This document shows positions 22,207 to 35,016 of a stretch of 64,000 nt of DNA, one piece after another; within the stretch, counting starts at the first letter, position 1; the number at the start of each line of letters is the position of its first letter. The notes under the pieces are model-generated. The model made no database searches. It was not told the origin of the DNA and worked only from the letters and a program-made list of their open reading frames with translations. Origin of the DNA: Plantago ovata (lineage: Eukaryota > Streptophyta > Magnoliopsida > Lamiales > Plantaginaceae); the NCBI GenBank assembly GCA_028274465.1, contig CM051456.1:46498870-46562869 (forward strand), read 5' to 3'. The position numbers and the translations under genes were made by a program.

Positions 22207-22904
22207 GAAGGGTATCCGAGGAATTTGAACGGTCGGTGCCCCTCGCTCCATCGGGACCGAACACGTGGCAGATCTCAACGGCTCAGATCACCGCCGCCGG
22301 GCGAATTTCCTATTTTGCCCTCCAAGCTCCCGCTCGGGCTCGGGCACGCTTTCCAACGCCGGCGCGAATTACCTAATCACAGTAGGTAATTCGTAAGCGC
22401 GAACACCGTACAACTTGGATCAAGGATAGACCGACAACAAAAAGTGTTCCTCCTCGAGACTTCACAGATAAAAAATGATGGCAAGACAAAAAATCGACGG
22501 CCACGTTGCGGGGGATCGAGGAGCCATTCTCACAAATATCTCTCCTCGAGATATTTTGCAAAGAAAAAGCGGCAGGAAGTCATTCCATTCCATTCTCACA
22601 AATATCTCTCCTCGAGATATTTCGGTATGAAAAAGCAGCAGGAAGTCATTCCATTCCACCAAGGAATACTAACCCGGATCCGATCTCTGCCCAGCAAACA
22701 TACCTCTTTTCATAAGGTCCGAGCAACGTCTGCTCGCACCCTATAAAAGGGGGGGGAGGGAGAGATAGGAGGAGTGAAAGATACCAAAGTGCGAATACGA
22801 AAATCTTTTTTCCCCTACTACTAGTCGAGGCTCTGCTCGACCTCTACTTCAACATAGTTCCTCAACTATCTTCTACAAAGATACTTGGAAACTAGGGGGA
22901 CATA
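22207..22904 (+). other. TE-A 3' noncoding, 67-bp duplication and polypurine tract
   Basis: No coding frame. Two direct copies of a ~67-bp unit start at 22524 and 22591; each contains the inverted repeat AAATATCTC / GAGATATTT. A second TATA-like CTATAAAAGG (22741-22750) precedes the tract AAACTAGGGGGA at about 22889-22900, which primes the 3' LTR. Confidence 0.65.
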
Positions 22905-23657
22905 TGTTAGTGTTGAAATATGTCCAGTACGCATGTATGAACTGGAGCGGTCTAAGAGCGCGACAAAGCATCATAGGCCGTCCCTCAAGGGGCACGACCA
23001 CACCCAAGTATGTCACTAAGGTGTGGACCGACCAACATAGGGTCCGACCATCACTGGGAGGACAACCCTCATAATAAGCTCATTACAAGGACAAAACAGC
23101 CATATGGCTCGAGGAGCATCTATAAGGCTCGAGGAGCAACTTACGTCAAGGTAACGCTCCTTGAGAAAAACTGGACAGGATGCTACTCGCACCACGTACG
23201 AACAAGTAAGGCACGAAGACCCTGAGCGACCACCCATGGTTGCTCCCTTGGGCCAAGGCCCATGGACCTCACTAATGGGCATGGGCCGAGGAAGGCTTCA
23301 ATCCCAGTCGTACACATGTCGTGATCCTACGCGACCGGAAGATGAAAGGCCACGAGTATATAAAGGCCTCATTTACTCCTCAACAGTAAGCATTAACACC
23401 CTTCAACCACCACATTTACTACTCGTACTAGGGAAGCCTCACAACTCCCTACTCGTAAAGTCGCTTCTTCGGTCTGATACCTTACAGACCAGGTAAGAGA
23501 CACTAACCCCCCCCCCCTCTAGTCTATTTCAGGTACGAGGAAACAACTAGAAGGCTCACTTCCTATCTTAGAGGAACACTACAAGAAGAAGAACTAGAAT
23601 GACTTAGATTAGCGACTTATTGCGAACTTAGAAAGAAACACAAATTACCCTTCAACA
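22905..23657 (+). repeat. TE-A 3' LTR
   Basis: 753 bp, TGTTAGTG to TTCAACA, with TATATAAA at 23357-23364, followed by the GCCAT duplication at 23658-23662. It is longer than the 5' LTR because of two short internal duplications and a longer C-tract (~23507). Confidence 0.95.
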
Positions 23658-23662
23658 GCCAT

Positions 23663-26519
23663 AACCATGCTTTTTCAGCAAGGCAATCGTGATTTGAGAC
23701 AAGGCATTTTTCAACGATTGCTGAAGACCAATCTACGGTGTACAAGCCTCCTGATCTTCTTGCAATCAGAATAACCTTCTTTGTCTCGAAATCTATAAGT
23801 TTACATTCATCACTTTTGATTTTGATGAAGTATCCTTTGTCAGCAAACTGATTCATGCTGAAAAGATTAAACTTAAGAATTTGACATAAAGAACTCCCGT
23901 AATGGTAATGCATCCTAAATTCACGTCACCAAAGCCTTTTGTTGAACCAGAACCTCCACCAGCCAAACCTTATTGTTGGACCTTTAGACCACCGTCTATA
24001 GTTTATAAGGTTATTCTTGTTGCACGTCATGTGCTTTCCACAACCACTGTCAAAGTGCCAGATTGCATCGTTTGTCTCCGTGGCTGAAGTCTGCACAATC
24101 AAGAGCAAAAAGTTAATTATCCAATATTGGATGTCCATTAACATGTTCAAGAATGCGTCCAGTGGAAACCCAAGTCTTAAGTTTTTCAAGTTGACTTATT
24201 TTCTACTTGCTGAGGAACTAGGAGGTTTTGAGCTAAAAGACTTTTGATTCATGCTGATCAAATCCACTTTCTGATGTGGTGCCTTGCTCGGTTGACCTTT
24301 TTGTTGAACATACTTTTCAGTAAGTTCTTTTCTAGCAAGGTTCCTTCTAGCCCTAGCATTTTGAGTCTTTTCAGAACTCTTAGGCTTGATTTTGTTCATC
24401 TCTTTGAAGTATCTTTGCTGACTTTGCTTTTACTCGTGAAAAAGTTGACTTTGCTTGGTTTTGAAACCGAGTCCACTTTTCGGAGTATGCTGAGCTTTTG
24501 TGTCAGCAACCTTACTTGATTCAGGTTTGTCAGCAAAGGTCTTCTGATTACTTTTAGTAATCTTGCCTTTTGACTTAACAAATTGCTTTTCAACAACTTG
24601 TTTGGCGGAATGCTTTACAACATCCTTTTTCTTTACAGTTTGCTTTTCAGCAACCTGTTTTCCTTTTAAAGTCTTGTTACTTTGAGTAGCAACAGCGGGC
24701 TTTACGGTCGTAGGTACTTGATTGCATTTTTCAGCAACCTTAGATTGACCAAACTGATAGAGTTCTGGTTGACCACTATCAGTAGCACGTACAAAGGAAA
24801 TCGGTGATTTGTCTTTACTCAAGATTATTACGTCATCACCTTCATACGTTGCACCTAAACCTTCTTTCTGAGATGGATTTCTCAAATAAGAGTTTAGTTC
24901 AGTCAGCGTATTACTTGCATCAGCATAAGATTTGAAATTGATTTTCATCTTTTTCATCTCTTGGATTTCAGCAAGTAACTTTAGAATTGAAGACTGATAC
25001 TCTTCTAATTCTATTGCCATTTGAGAATTCTTCTCTGTAGCTTCAGCAATCAACTTCTTGAGACGCCTTATTTCAGCATCCTTTTCTTCTGTCTCTTCCT
25101 TCAGCAAGACATACTTTTCAGTAGTCTGCTTGGTCAGAGTTTCAGCATTCTGTAGTTTCTCTTGCTGTTTGCTCAGAGTTTTCTCAAATCTTTCGATTTC
25201 TCCTTGAATCTTGTCAATGTCAATCTCGTCTTCACTTTCTGATTCAGAGTCAGAGGTCGGATTGTTTACCTGACCGGCCATGCGGCAGCATTCGTAGTTT
25301 GACACATCTGGATAGGCTTCCATGGCTATTCCACAAAGTTCCTTGCAAATCTCTACGTCAAGAGTGGATTCTTCATCGTCAGTGTCTGAGCTTTCTTTCT
25401 TCCTCACTATCTTCGGAGCTAGTATCAATTCACAATGCATCGATTTTTTCTTGAAGCTTCTTCTATTCTTCAGCAATAAAAGCTCTTTTGAACTTCTTCT
25501 TCTTTTCAGCAGATTTGCCTTTCAGCAAAGGACAATTTGCTTTGAAGTGTCCAGTCTTTTTACAGTAAAAGCAGAGATCATTTCCAACTACTGGTTCTTC
25601 TGACGAGGTTGCTTGCTGAGCTTGCATGTTCAGCGAGCTTGTCTCATTCTTGTACTTATGGTAGTTGTTACCAAGACGCTTTTTCAGCTTCTCTTTTGCT
25701 TTTCGCCTTTCGAGTTCCTCACTGATGAATTTCTTCATGTTTTTAACAACCAAAGCATTTTCATCAGCAGGCTCTTTATCATTCTTCTTTTCAGAAGATG
25801 ACGGCTTTGCAGCAAGAGCAATGTTTTGCAATTTTTCAGCAAACACATTTTCTCTTTGCTTTGTCTCGTAGTTGACAGTAGCAAGATGAGAGAACAACTC
25901 TGTTGGTGTAATGTCTGGCATTCCTTAATTGTAGTAGAAATTCTGACTGTGGATCCATTCTTGGTTCAGACTTGTGATGATGGTTTTGACCTTCTCAGAA
26001 TCTGAGTAAAGATTTCCAACACCCAAGGCTGCCATTTCACTAACTAGAGTTGTGAATCTGAAGTCAAGTCTTCCAGTGACTCATTTGTACCTTGTTTAAA
26101 GTTCTGGAACTTTAACTTCAGCACTTCGAGTTTGTTTTCCTTGGTTTTGTCAGATCCAGCACAAAGATCTTGAACCATTTTCCAAGCTTCCTTAGCAGTT
26201 TTAGCACCCCACAGTTTGCACTGTATCGAATGAAGATGTTTCTTGCTTGGCCATCAAGACGGAATCTCTTGGCTTCGTCGAAAATCCATTCCTCTCTTGG
26301 TTTTGGAACGACAGTATCAACTAGTTTGCCTAAGATAGTTTCCTTTCCAGCTTCTGTGGTTTTGTGAGGAAAACTTCTTTCAACCTTAGTGATTTTGATA
26401 GGTCCATCATTGATGACGGTAACCATCTCATCACTAATGGCCTCAAGATGTAGCATCATGTTGTTTTGCCATTTTTCGTAGTTTTCCATCTTCAGCAAGG
26501 GAGCGTCTCCGAAAGACAT
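23663..26519 (-). pseudogene. TE-C gag and protease, SIRE-like copia, degraded
   Basis: ATG is the complement of 26517-26519 (MSFGDAPLLKMENYEKW), a typical copia gag start ~100 bp after the primer site. Order on the minus strand: gag core (26519-26118), zinc knuckle CFYCKKTGHFKANC (~25580), a long coiled-coil and basic C-terminal gag extension (25476-24430) characteristic of SIRE elements, then a protease core around WHFDSGCGKHM (~24080). Breaks fall near 26118, 25920, 25470, 24430 and 24190. The frame would continue into protease/integrase but is cut by TE-A at 23662; the remainder lies left of position 10. Confidence 0.85.
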
Positions 26520-26616
26520 CCTGTCAGCAAAAGACTACCAAACTGATCAACTGAGAGTGATTTACGGAAAGCACCTAAGGGGATATAGGTTAGTGCTGAA
26601 GGTTAAAGAACCTCCA

Positions 26617-26628
26617 GCTCTGATACCA
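26617..26628 (-). other. TE-C primer-binding site (tRNA-iMet)
   Basis: Minus-strand TGGTATCAGAGC, two bases inside the LTR end. It matches the initiator-methionine tRNA 3' end used by most copia elements and fixes LTR1 as the 5' LTR of TE-C. Confidence 0.92.
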
Positions 26629-26630
26629 CT

Positions 26631-28202
26631 TGTTGGTCCCTTTAAACAACAAGAAAAGACTAGAGGGGGGGGGGGTGAATAGTCTTTTCAAACTTTCGTC
26701 GCTTAAAAACTTTCTCAGCAAGGATTTATTACTTTTCAGTAATGAGTTTGCAGATACTTAACTTTCTCAGCAAGCGCAAGTTACTTTTTCAGTAACGAGT
26801 TTTGCTGATACTTAAAATCAGAGAGCGGAAGTCTTTGATACAATAAGCACTTTGTAGTAAGTGAAAGTTTCAGCAAATGAAGTGAGTGACTGTGTACAGA
26901 TAGATATGCTTTGCTGAAAAATAAATGCAGTAAGTAAATCACACAAACACTTTTATAGTGGTATCTGAGAGTGGCATAATCTCCCAACTAATCCACTTTG
27001 TCCTTTCTAGGACTGAATCCACTAAGACAAGTTTGAGGTTCCTTACAACACCTATCTAGAGCGATTCAAACATAAACCAAAGCACACTTGCTTCGTTTCC
27101 AACCTAACTAGAGAACGAAACCTTGTTCTCCACCAAACTTGGGACTTTTAATCAGCAACACTATGCTCGATTAAGTTCCCCCTGAATATCACGCCTGAAA
27201 GGGTGTATTTTCAGTTAGAGAGGTTTGGGATAAGATAACTTAATTATAATTTATTCAGTTACAACAAGTAATCTAAGAAACAAAACTTTGAATACTTTGC
27301 AGTAAACAAGTTTGATTGTTTCTGGTGTCAAGACTTCTTCTTGTTCGAAAGAAAGAACACTTAACTAATTTCTTAGCCGAGTATATTCTACTTCTTCACA
27401 AGTAGCTTTTTCATGCTTTAAGTCTTAGAACGGATCAATGGCAGTAAAGAGTGTTTGAAGGGTATGTGAGTTTAAGCACAAGTGAGAGTTTGATCACGTT
27501 GTTGACACAATTCAACTCTTTGCCGGGTGACCTCTATTTATAGTGAATAAAGGAGCCGTTTGAATTCCGAATTCTAAGGCTTTTGTTCCTTAAGATGTCA
27601 CTATCTTGCTTTTGTACTTTCAACAGCGTCCTTTATTCGTCTTCTAGTCTTCATATCCTTCGCGTGCATGCTTTGCATTTAATGTTCATTTGAATGAAAT
27701 TCAAACAGTAACATTGGAGCGCAATGCAAGTACTTTCAGCAAGAGGCCACAAATGTTCATCAGCAAGTGGTCAGTCTCAGTTTCAGCAAGCACAACCTAC
27801 TCTGTCGTTCAGATTTTCACTTATGCAATGCTGTTGCTGGAGTTTCCACTTTCTGAGCAACATGTGTCTTTGTAGATTCCAGTCTTCAGAAATCTTCTAG
27901 TCTTCAGATCTTCGAATTCTTCAAGTTTCTGAACGGTTCTAAATGCTTTAATAGTTTGTTCGTGTAAACAAAGTACATCATCAACAAATGCTTCAATAGG
28001 TTGTATTTCTTTTCAGAAAACAAGATACATCATAAGCGCTAAAACTAAACTATCTAGCACTTACTCTAAGTCTTCAGCAAACGTTGCTCTTTTACAATGT
28101 CCTTAAAATTCTAAATTCCTATGGACCTTAAGAGTACTAGTTACTGGACTTTCCTTAATTTAGCATGGTTAATTGCTCATCAAAATTACAAGTTTCCTAA
28201 CA
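26631..28202 (-). repeat. LTR1: 5' LTR of TE-C
   Basis: 1572-bp SIRE-like LTR in reverse orientation (plus strand reads TGTTGGTCCC to CCTAACA). Its first ~345 bp (26631-26976) carry many variants not shared with LTR2-4. From 26984 onward it is nearly identical to LTR2 and LTR3. Confidence 0.93.
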
Positions 28203-29426
28203 GTATTCTTAGCATAGAAGACTGTTTTTCTTATGGATTTGGAAGCTTTAGCATAGAGATTGGACATCTTTGATTTTCGATTCTTGCTTGTGAGTTAGCA
28301 ATTCATCGGAGATTGACAACCTTCCCTGGTAACTTGTATCTCACGATTTTTCTGCTTTTATTTATTTCATTCAACATGTTTTCATTCAATCTTGCTTTGA
28401 TTCTTGTTGATTGCAATATGAGTAGCTAAATCTATCGTTGGTGATAGTATGTGATTTCTTAGCTAGGGTTCTTGATTATACATGAGTGGCTTCGCGCGTT
28501 TAAGACTTGATTTATTGTTTTATTTCTTTGATCTATGTAAGCCATCTATCTTCGTAGTGTTGAATTGAAAGGAACACATAGGACAATTCATGATCATAGA
28601 TCTCTATACAAACTTCAAGTACTTCATGCATGATTTTTACCCGTTGATTTGATTGATCATACTATCACTAACTTCCATCATATTGATAAGAAAAATCTGT
28701 GCATTGCTTGATTAGTGATTTATAGTTTAAGTTAAATTTGATAAAGCTTTATAGTCCTTAGAGATCGACACTCGAGGTTATTTTACTTCTACACTACGTG
28801 CCTTGGTTTTCGTTGTAGTTGTGAATTGCCTTTGGCTAAAAACAAATATATTTGATTAATTGAGTCTGACAATCTCGTTCATCAGTAAACCTGGAAAGGA
28901 AACTTGAGTTAGCCCTTGACCCACACACTCTACCAAATGGACCCATCCAACAACTACCTACCCAAGATCTACTCCCACAAAGTCCAGTCTTATCAAATCA
29001 AGAAAACCAGATCGAATAAACCCTACCATTGCTCCCAGTTGACTCCAACCTACACCCCTCAAACGCCCTAGCCAATACTAGCAGCGGAAGGACCAAAATA
29101 ACACCCCTGGATATTCAGCCTGATGGTGGAATGCTTAGAGTACACCTACGCTTCCTTGATCGGGAAGACGGAAACCTAGAAGGAGAGGAGAATTTTCTCC
29201 AAGTTATGAGTGAGGAGGAGCTCGTGAACGGCGAGGATATGGATCTTCAAGAATATCCAAGTGAAGATCAGCAAGATGCAACCGAGGATCGACAATTGCT
29301 CCTAAAACAATGTGAAGATTTGACCCACCGGTCAGTGAACTACAAGGTGCAATCCGGGACACGGAAGAGGCGATCCGAGCACAAAGATCCAACTACGTAG
29401 ACGACCAGGTGGTACCAATTGCAGAA
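28203..29426 (+). repeat. Spacer X1: Athila-type LTR fragment plus unknown flank
   Basis: 28203-28884 aligns by eye with the 3' part of the Athila-like LTRs in this window (for example GAGATCGACACTCGAGG and GGTGATAGTATGTGATTTCTTAG) and ends TTCATCA. No primer site follows, so it is a solo or 3' LTR remnant. 28885-29426 is unrecognised. It has a 123-codon open frame (29029-29400) without an ATG at its start, acidic and of unknown origin; I do not claim it as a gene. Confidence 0.75.
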
Positions 29427-30997
29427 TGTTGGTCCCTTTAAACAACAAGAAAAGACTAGAGGGGGGCGGTGAATAGTCTTTTCAAACTTTCGTCGTTTAA
29501 AAACTTTCTTAGCAAGTACTTATTACTTTTCAGTAATGAGTTTGCTGATACTTAACTTTCTCAGCAAGCGCAAGTTACTTCTCAGTAACTAGGTTTGCTG
29601 ATACTTAAAATAAGAGAGCGGAAGTCTTTGATACAATAAGTGCTTTGTCAGTAAGTGATAGTTTCAGCAAGTGATGTGAGTGACTGTGAACAGATAGATA
29701 TGCTTTGCTGAAAACTAAGTACAGTAATTAAATCACACAAACACTTTTTATAGTGGTATCTGAGAGTGGCGTAATCTCCCAACTAATCCACTTTGTCCTT
29801 TCTAGGACTGAATCCACTAAGACAAGTTTGAGGTTCCTTACAACACCTATCTAGAGCGATTCAAACATAAACCAAAGCACACTTGCTTCGTTTCCAACCT
29901 AACTAGAGAACGAAACCTTGTTCTCCACCAAACTTGGGACTTTTAATCAGCAACACTATGCTCGATTAAGTTCCCCCTGAATATCACGCCTGAAAGGGTG
30001 TATTTTCAGTTAGAGAGGTTTGGGATAAGATAACTTAATTATAATTTATTCAGTTACAACAAGTAATCTAAGAAACAAAACTTTGAATACTTTGCAGTAA
30101 ACAAGTTTGATTGTTTCTGGTGTCAAGACTTCTTCTTGTTCGAAAGAAAGAACACTTAACTAATTTCTTAGCCGAGTATATTCTACTTCTTCACAAGTAG
30201 CTTTTTCATGCTTTAAGTCTTAGAACGGATCAATGGCAGTAAAGAGTGTTTGAAGGGTATGTGAGTTTAAGCACAAGTGAGAGTTTGATCACGTTGTTGA
30301 CACAATTCAACTCTTTGCCGGGTGACCTCTATTTATAGTGAATAAAGGAGCCGTTTGAATTCCGAATTCTAAGGCTTTTGTTCCTTAAGATGTCACTATC
30401 TTGCTTTTGTACTTTCAACAGCGTCCTTTATTCGTCTTCTAGTCTTCATATCCTTCGCGTGCATGCTTTGCATTTAATGTTCATTTGAATGAAATTCAAA
30501 CAGTAACATTGGAGCGCAATGCAAGTACTTTCAGCAAGAGGCCACAAATGTTCATCAGCAAGTGGTCAGTCTCAGTTTCAGCAAGCACAACCTACTCTGT
30601 CGTTCAGATTTTCACTTATGCAATGCTGTTGCTGGAGTTTCCACTTTCTGAGCAACATGTGTCTTTGTAGATTCCAGTCTTCAGAAATCTTCTAGTCTTC
30701 AGATCTTCGAATTCTTCAAGTTTCTGAACGGTTCTAAATGCTTTAATAGTTTGTTCGTGTAAACAAAGTACATCATCAACAAATGCTTCAATAGGTTGTA
30801 TTTCTTTTCAGAAAACAAGATACATCATAAGCGCTAAAACTAAACTATCTAGCACTTACTCTAAGTCTTCAGCAAATGTTGCTCTTTTACAATGTCCTTA
30901 AAATTCTAAATTCCTATGGACCTTAAGAGTACTAGTTACTGGACTTTCCTTAATTTAGCATGGTTAATTGCTCATCAAAATTACAAGTTTCCTAACA
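29427..30997 (-). repeat. LTR2: hybrid SIRE-like LTR of the tandem array
   Basis: 1571 bp. The part before 29772 follows LTR4 variants (for example GGGGGGCGGTGAATAG), while the part from 29779 follows LTR1 variants. It is not adjacent to a primer site or polypurine tract, so it is a recombination product rather than an element end. Confidence 0.92.
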
Positions 30998-32221
30998 GTA
31001 TTCTTAGCATAGAAGACTGTTTTTCTTATGGATTTGGAAGCTTTAGCATAGAGATTGGACATCTTTGATTTTCGATTCTTGCTTGTGAGTTAGCAATTCA
31101 TCGGAGATTGACAACCTTCCCTGGTAACTTGTATCTCACGATTTTTCTGCTTTTATTTATTTCATTCAACATGTTTTCATTCAATCTTGCTTTGATTCTT
31201 GTTGATTGCAATATGAGTAGCTAAATCTATCGTTGGTGATAGTATGTGATTTCTTAGCTAGGGTTCTTGATTATACATGAGTGGCTTCGCGCGTTTAAGA
31301 CTTGATTTATTGTTTTATTTCTTTGATCTATCTAAGCCATCTATCTTCGTAGTGTTGAATTGAAAGGAACACATAGGACAATTCATGATCATAGATCTCT
31401 ATACAAACTTCAAGTACTTCATGCATGATTTTTACCCGTTGATTTGATTGATCATACTATCACTAACTTCCATCATATTGATAAGAAAAATCTGTGCATT
31501 GCTTGATTAGTGATTTATAGTTTAAGTTAAATTTGATAAAGCTTTATAGTCCTTAGAGATCGACACTCGAGGTTATTTTACTTCTACACTACGTGCCTTG
31601 GTTTTCGTTGTAGTTGTGAATTGCCTTTGGCTAAAAACAAATATATTTGATTAATTGAGTCTGACAATCTCGTTCATCAGTAAACCTGGAAAGGAAACTT
31701 GAGTTAGCCCTTGACCCACACACTCTACCAAATGGACCCATCCAACAACTACCTACCCAAGATCTACTCCCACAAAGTCCAGTCTTATCAAATCAAGAAA
31801 ACCAGATCGAATAAACCCTACCATTGCTCCCAGTTGACTCCAACCTACACCCCTCAAACGCCCTAGCCAATACTAGCAGCGGAAGGACCAAAATAACACC
31901 CCTGGATATTCAGCCTGATGGTGGAATGCTTAGAGTACACCTACGCTTCCTTGATCGGGAAGACGGAAACCTAGAAGGAGAGGAGAATTTTCTCCAAGTT
32001 ATGAGTGAGGAGGAGCTCGTGAACGGCGAGGATATGGATCTTCAAGAATATCCAAGTGAAGATCAGCAAGATGCAACCGAGGATCGACAATTGCTCCTAA
32101 AACAATGTGAAGATTTGACCCACCGGTCAGTGAACTACAAGGTGCAATCCGGGACACGGAAGAGGCGATCCGAGCACAAAGATCCAACTACGTAGACGAC
32201 CAGGTGGTACCAATTGCAGAA
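30998..32221 (+). repeat. Spacer X2, second copy
   Basis: Same length as X1 and differing at about one position noticed (TCTATCTAAG versus TCTATGTAAG). It contains the same Athila-type LTR fragment and the same open frame (31824-32195). Confidence 0.92.
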
Positions 32222-33792
32222 TGTTGGTCCCTTTAAACAACAAGAAAAGACTAGAGGGGGGCGGTGAATAGTCTTTTCAAACTTTCGTCGTTTAAAAACT
32301 TTCTTAGCAAGTACTTATTACTTTTCAGTAATGAGTTTGCTGATACTTAACTTTCTCAGCAAGCGCAAGTTACTTCTCAGTAACTAGGTTTGCTGATACT
32401 TAAAATAAGAGAGCGGAAGTCTTTGATACAATAAGTGCTTTGTCAGTAAGTGATAGTTTCAGCAAGTGATGTGAGTGACTGTGAACAGATAGATATGCTT
32501 TGCTGAAAACTAAGTACAGTAATTAAATCACACAAACACTTTTTATAGTGGTATCTGAGAGTGGCGTAATCTCCCAACTAATCCACTTTGTCCTTTCTAG
32601 GACTGAATCCACTAAGACAAGTTTGAGGTTCCTTACAACACCTATCTAGAGCGATTCAAACATAAACCAAAGCACACTTGCTTCGTTTCCAACCTAACTA
32701 GAGAACGAAACCTTGTTCTCCACCAAACTTGGGACTTTTAATCAGCAACACTATGCTCGATTAAGTTCCCCCTGAATATCACGCCTGAAAGGGTGTATTT
32801 TCAGTTAGAGAGGTTTGGGATAAGATAACTTAATTATAATTTATTCAGTTACAACAAGTAATCTAAGAAACAAAACTTTGAATACTTTGCAGTAAACAAG
32901 TTTGATTGTTTCTGGTGTCAAGACTTCTTCTTGTTCGAAAGAAAGAACACTTAACTAATTTCTTAGCCGAGTATATTCTACTTCTTCACAAGTAGCTTTT
33001 TCATGCTTTAAGTCTTAGAACGGATCAATGGCAGTAAAGAGTGTTTGAAGGGTATGTGAGTTTAAGCACAAGTGAGAGTTTGATCACGTTGTTGACACAA
33101 TTCAACTCTTTGCCGGGTGACCTCTATTTATAGTGAATAAAGGAGCCGTTTGAATTCCGAATTCTAAGGCTTTTGTTCCTTAAGATGTCACTATCTTGCT
33201 TTTGTACTTTCAACAGCGTCCTTTATTCGTCTTCTAGTCTTCATATCCTTCGCGTGCATGCTTTGCATTTAATGTTCATTTGAATGAAATTCAAACAGTA
33301 ACATTGGAGCGCAATGCAAGTACTTTCAGCAAGAGGCCACAAATGTTCATCAGCAAGGGGTCAGTCTCAGTTTCAGCAAGCACAACCTACTCTGTCGTTC
33401 AGATTTTCACTTATGCAATGCTGTTGCTGGAGTTTCCACTTTCTGAGCAACATGTGTCTTTGTAGATTCCAGTCTTCAGAAATCTTCTAGTCTTCAGATC
33501 TTCGAATTCTTCAAGTTTCTGAACGGTTCTAAATGCTTTAATAGTTTGTTCGTGTAAACAAAGTACATCATCAACAAATGCTTCAATAGGTTGTATTTCT
33601 TTTCAGAAAACAAGATACATCATAAGCGCTAAAACTAAACTATCTAGCACTTACTCTAAGTCTTCAGCAAACGTTGCTCTTTTACAATGTCCTTAAAATT
33701 CTAAATTCCTATGGACCTTAAGAGTACTAGTTACTGGACTTTCCTTAATTTAGCATGGTTAATTGCTCATCAAAATTACAAGTTTCCTAACA
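32222..33792 (-). repeat. LTR3: second hybrid LTR
   Basis: Exactly 2795 bp from LTR2, with the same LTR4-like left part and LTR1-like right part. One difference seen is CAGCAAGGGGTC for CAGCAAGTGGTC near 33357. Confidence 0.92.
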
Positions 33793-35016
33793 GTATTCTT
33801 AGCATAGAAGACTGTTTTTCTTATGGATTTGGAAGCTTTAGCATAGAGATTGGACATCTTTGATTTTCGATTCTTGCTTGTGAGTTAGCAATTCATCGGA
33901 GATTGACAACCTTCCCTGGTAACTTGTATCTCACGATTTTTCTACTTTTATTTATTTCATTCAACATGTTTTCATTCAATCTTGCTTTGATTCTTGTTGA
34001 TTGCAATATGAGTAGCTAAATCTATCGTTGGTGATAGTATGTGATTTCTTAGCTAGGGTTCTTGATTATACATGAGTGGCTTCGCGCGTTTAAGACTTGA
34101 TTTATTGTTTTATTTCTTTGATCTATCTAAGCCATCTATCTTCGTAGTGTTGAATTGAAAGGAACACATAGGACAATTCATGATCATAGATCTCTATACA
34201 AACTTCAAGTACTTCATGCATGATTTTTACCCGTTGATTTGATTGATCATACTATCACTAACTTCCATCATATTGATAAGAAAAATCTGTGCATTGCTTG
34301 ATTAGTGATTTATAGTTTAAGTTAAATTTGATAAAGCTTTATAGTCCTTAGAGATCGACACTCGAGGTTATTTTACTTCTACACTACGTGCCTTGGTTTT
34401 CGTTGTAGTTGTGAATTGCCTTTGGCTAAAAACAAATATATTTGATTAATTGAGTCTGACAATCTCGTTCATCAGTAAACCTGGAAAGGAAACTTGAGTT
34501 AGCCCTTGGCCCACACACTCTACCAAATGGACCCATCCAACAACTACCTACCCAAGATCTACTCCCACAAAGTCCAGTCTTATCAAATCAAGAAAACCAG
34601 ATCGAATAAACCCTACCATTGCTCCCAGTTGACTCCAACCTACACCCCTCAAACGCCCTAGCCAATACTAGCAGCGGAAGGACCAAAATAACACCCCTGG
34701 ATATTCAGCCTGATGGTGGAATGCTTAGAGTACACCTACGCTTCCTTGATCGGGAAGACGGAAACCTAGAAGGAGAGGAGAATTTTCTCCAAGTTATGAG
34801 TGAGGAGGAGCTCGTGAACGGCGAGGATATGGATCTTCAAGAATATCCAAGTGAAGATCAGCAAGATGCAACCGAGGATCGACAATTGCTCCTAAAACAA
34901 TGTGAAGATTTGACCCACCGGTCAGTGAACTACAAGGTGCAATCCGGGACACGGAAGAGGCGATCCGAGCACAAAGATCCAACTACGTAGACGACCAGGT
35001 GGTACCAATTGCAGAA
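33793..35016 (+). repeat. Spacer X3, third copy
   Basis: Differs from X1 and X2 at only two or three positions noticed (TTTCTACTTTT for TTTCTGCTTTT near 33943, and CCCTTGGCCC for CCCTTGACCC near 34505). It ends CAGAA directly before LTR4. Confidence 0.92.

Larger units (their letters stand above)
15..23657 (+). mobile_element. TE-A: Tat-type Ty3/gypsy LTR retrotransposon, full length but broken
   Basis: Two LTRs start TGTTAGTG and end TTCAACA, flanked by GCCAT duplications. Between them lie gag, aspartic protease, RT, RNase H, a second archaeal-type RNase H and integrase, in the Ty3/gypsy order. The second RNase H and a long antisense ORF downstream of pol are features of the Tat lineage (Grande/Retand-like). 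Without TE-B the element is about 13.4 kb. The two LTRs differ by about 13 substitutions over 714 bp by eye, plus indels. Two in-frame nonsense codons and an integrase deletion make it non-autonomous. Confidence 0.93.

Noticed and set aside
29029-29400. Acidic 123-codon open frame, repeated identically at 31824-32195 and 34619-34990
   Set aside because: It has no ATG at its start, matches no family I recognise, and its repetition is explained by the tandem array rather than by gene duplication.
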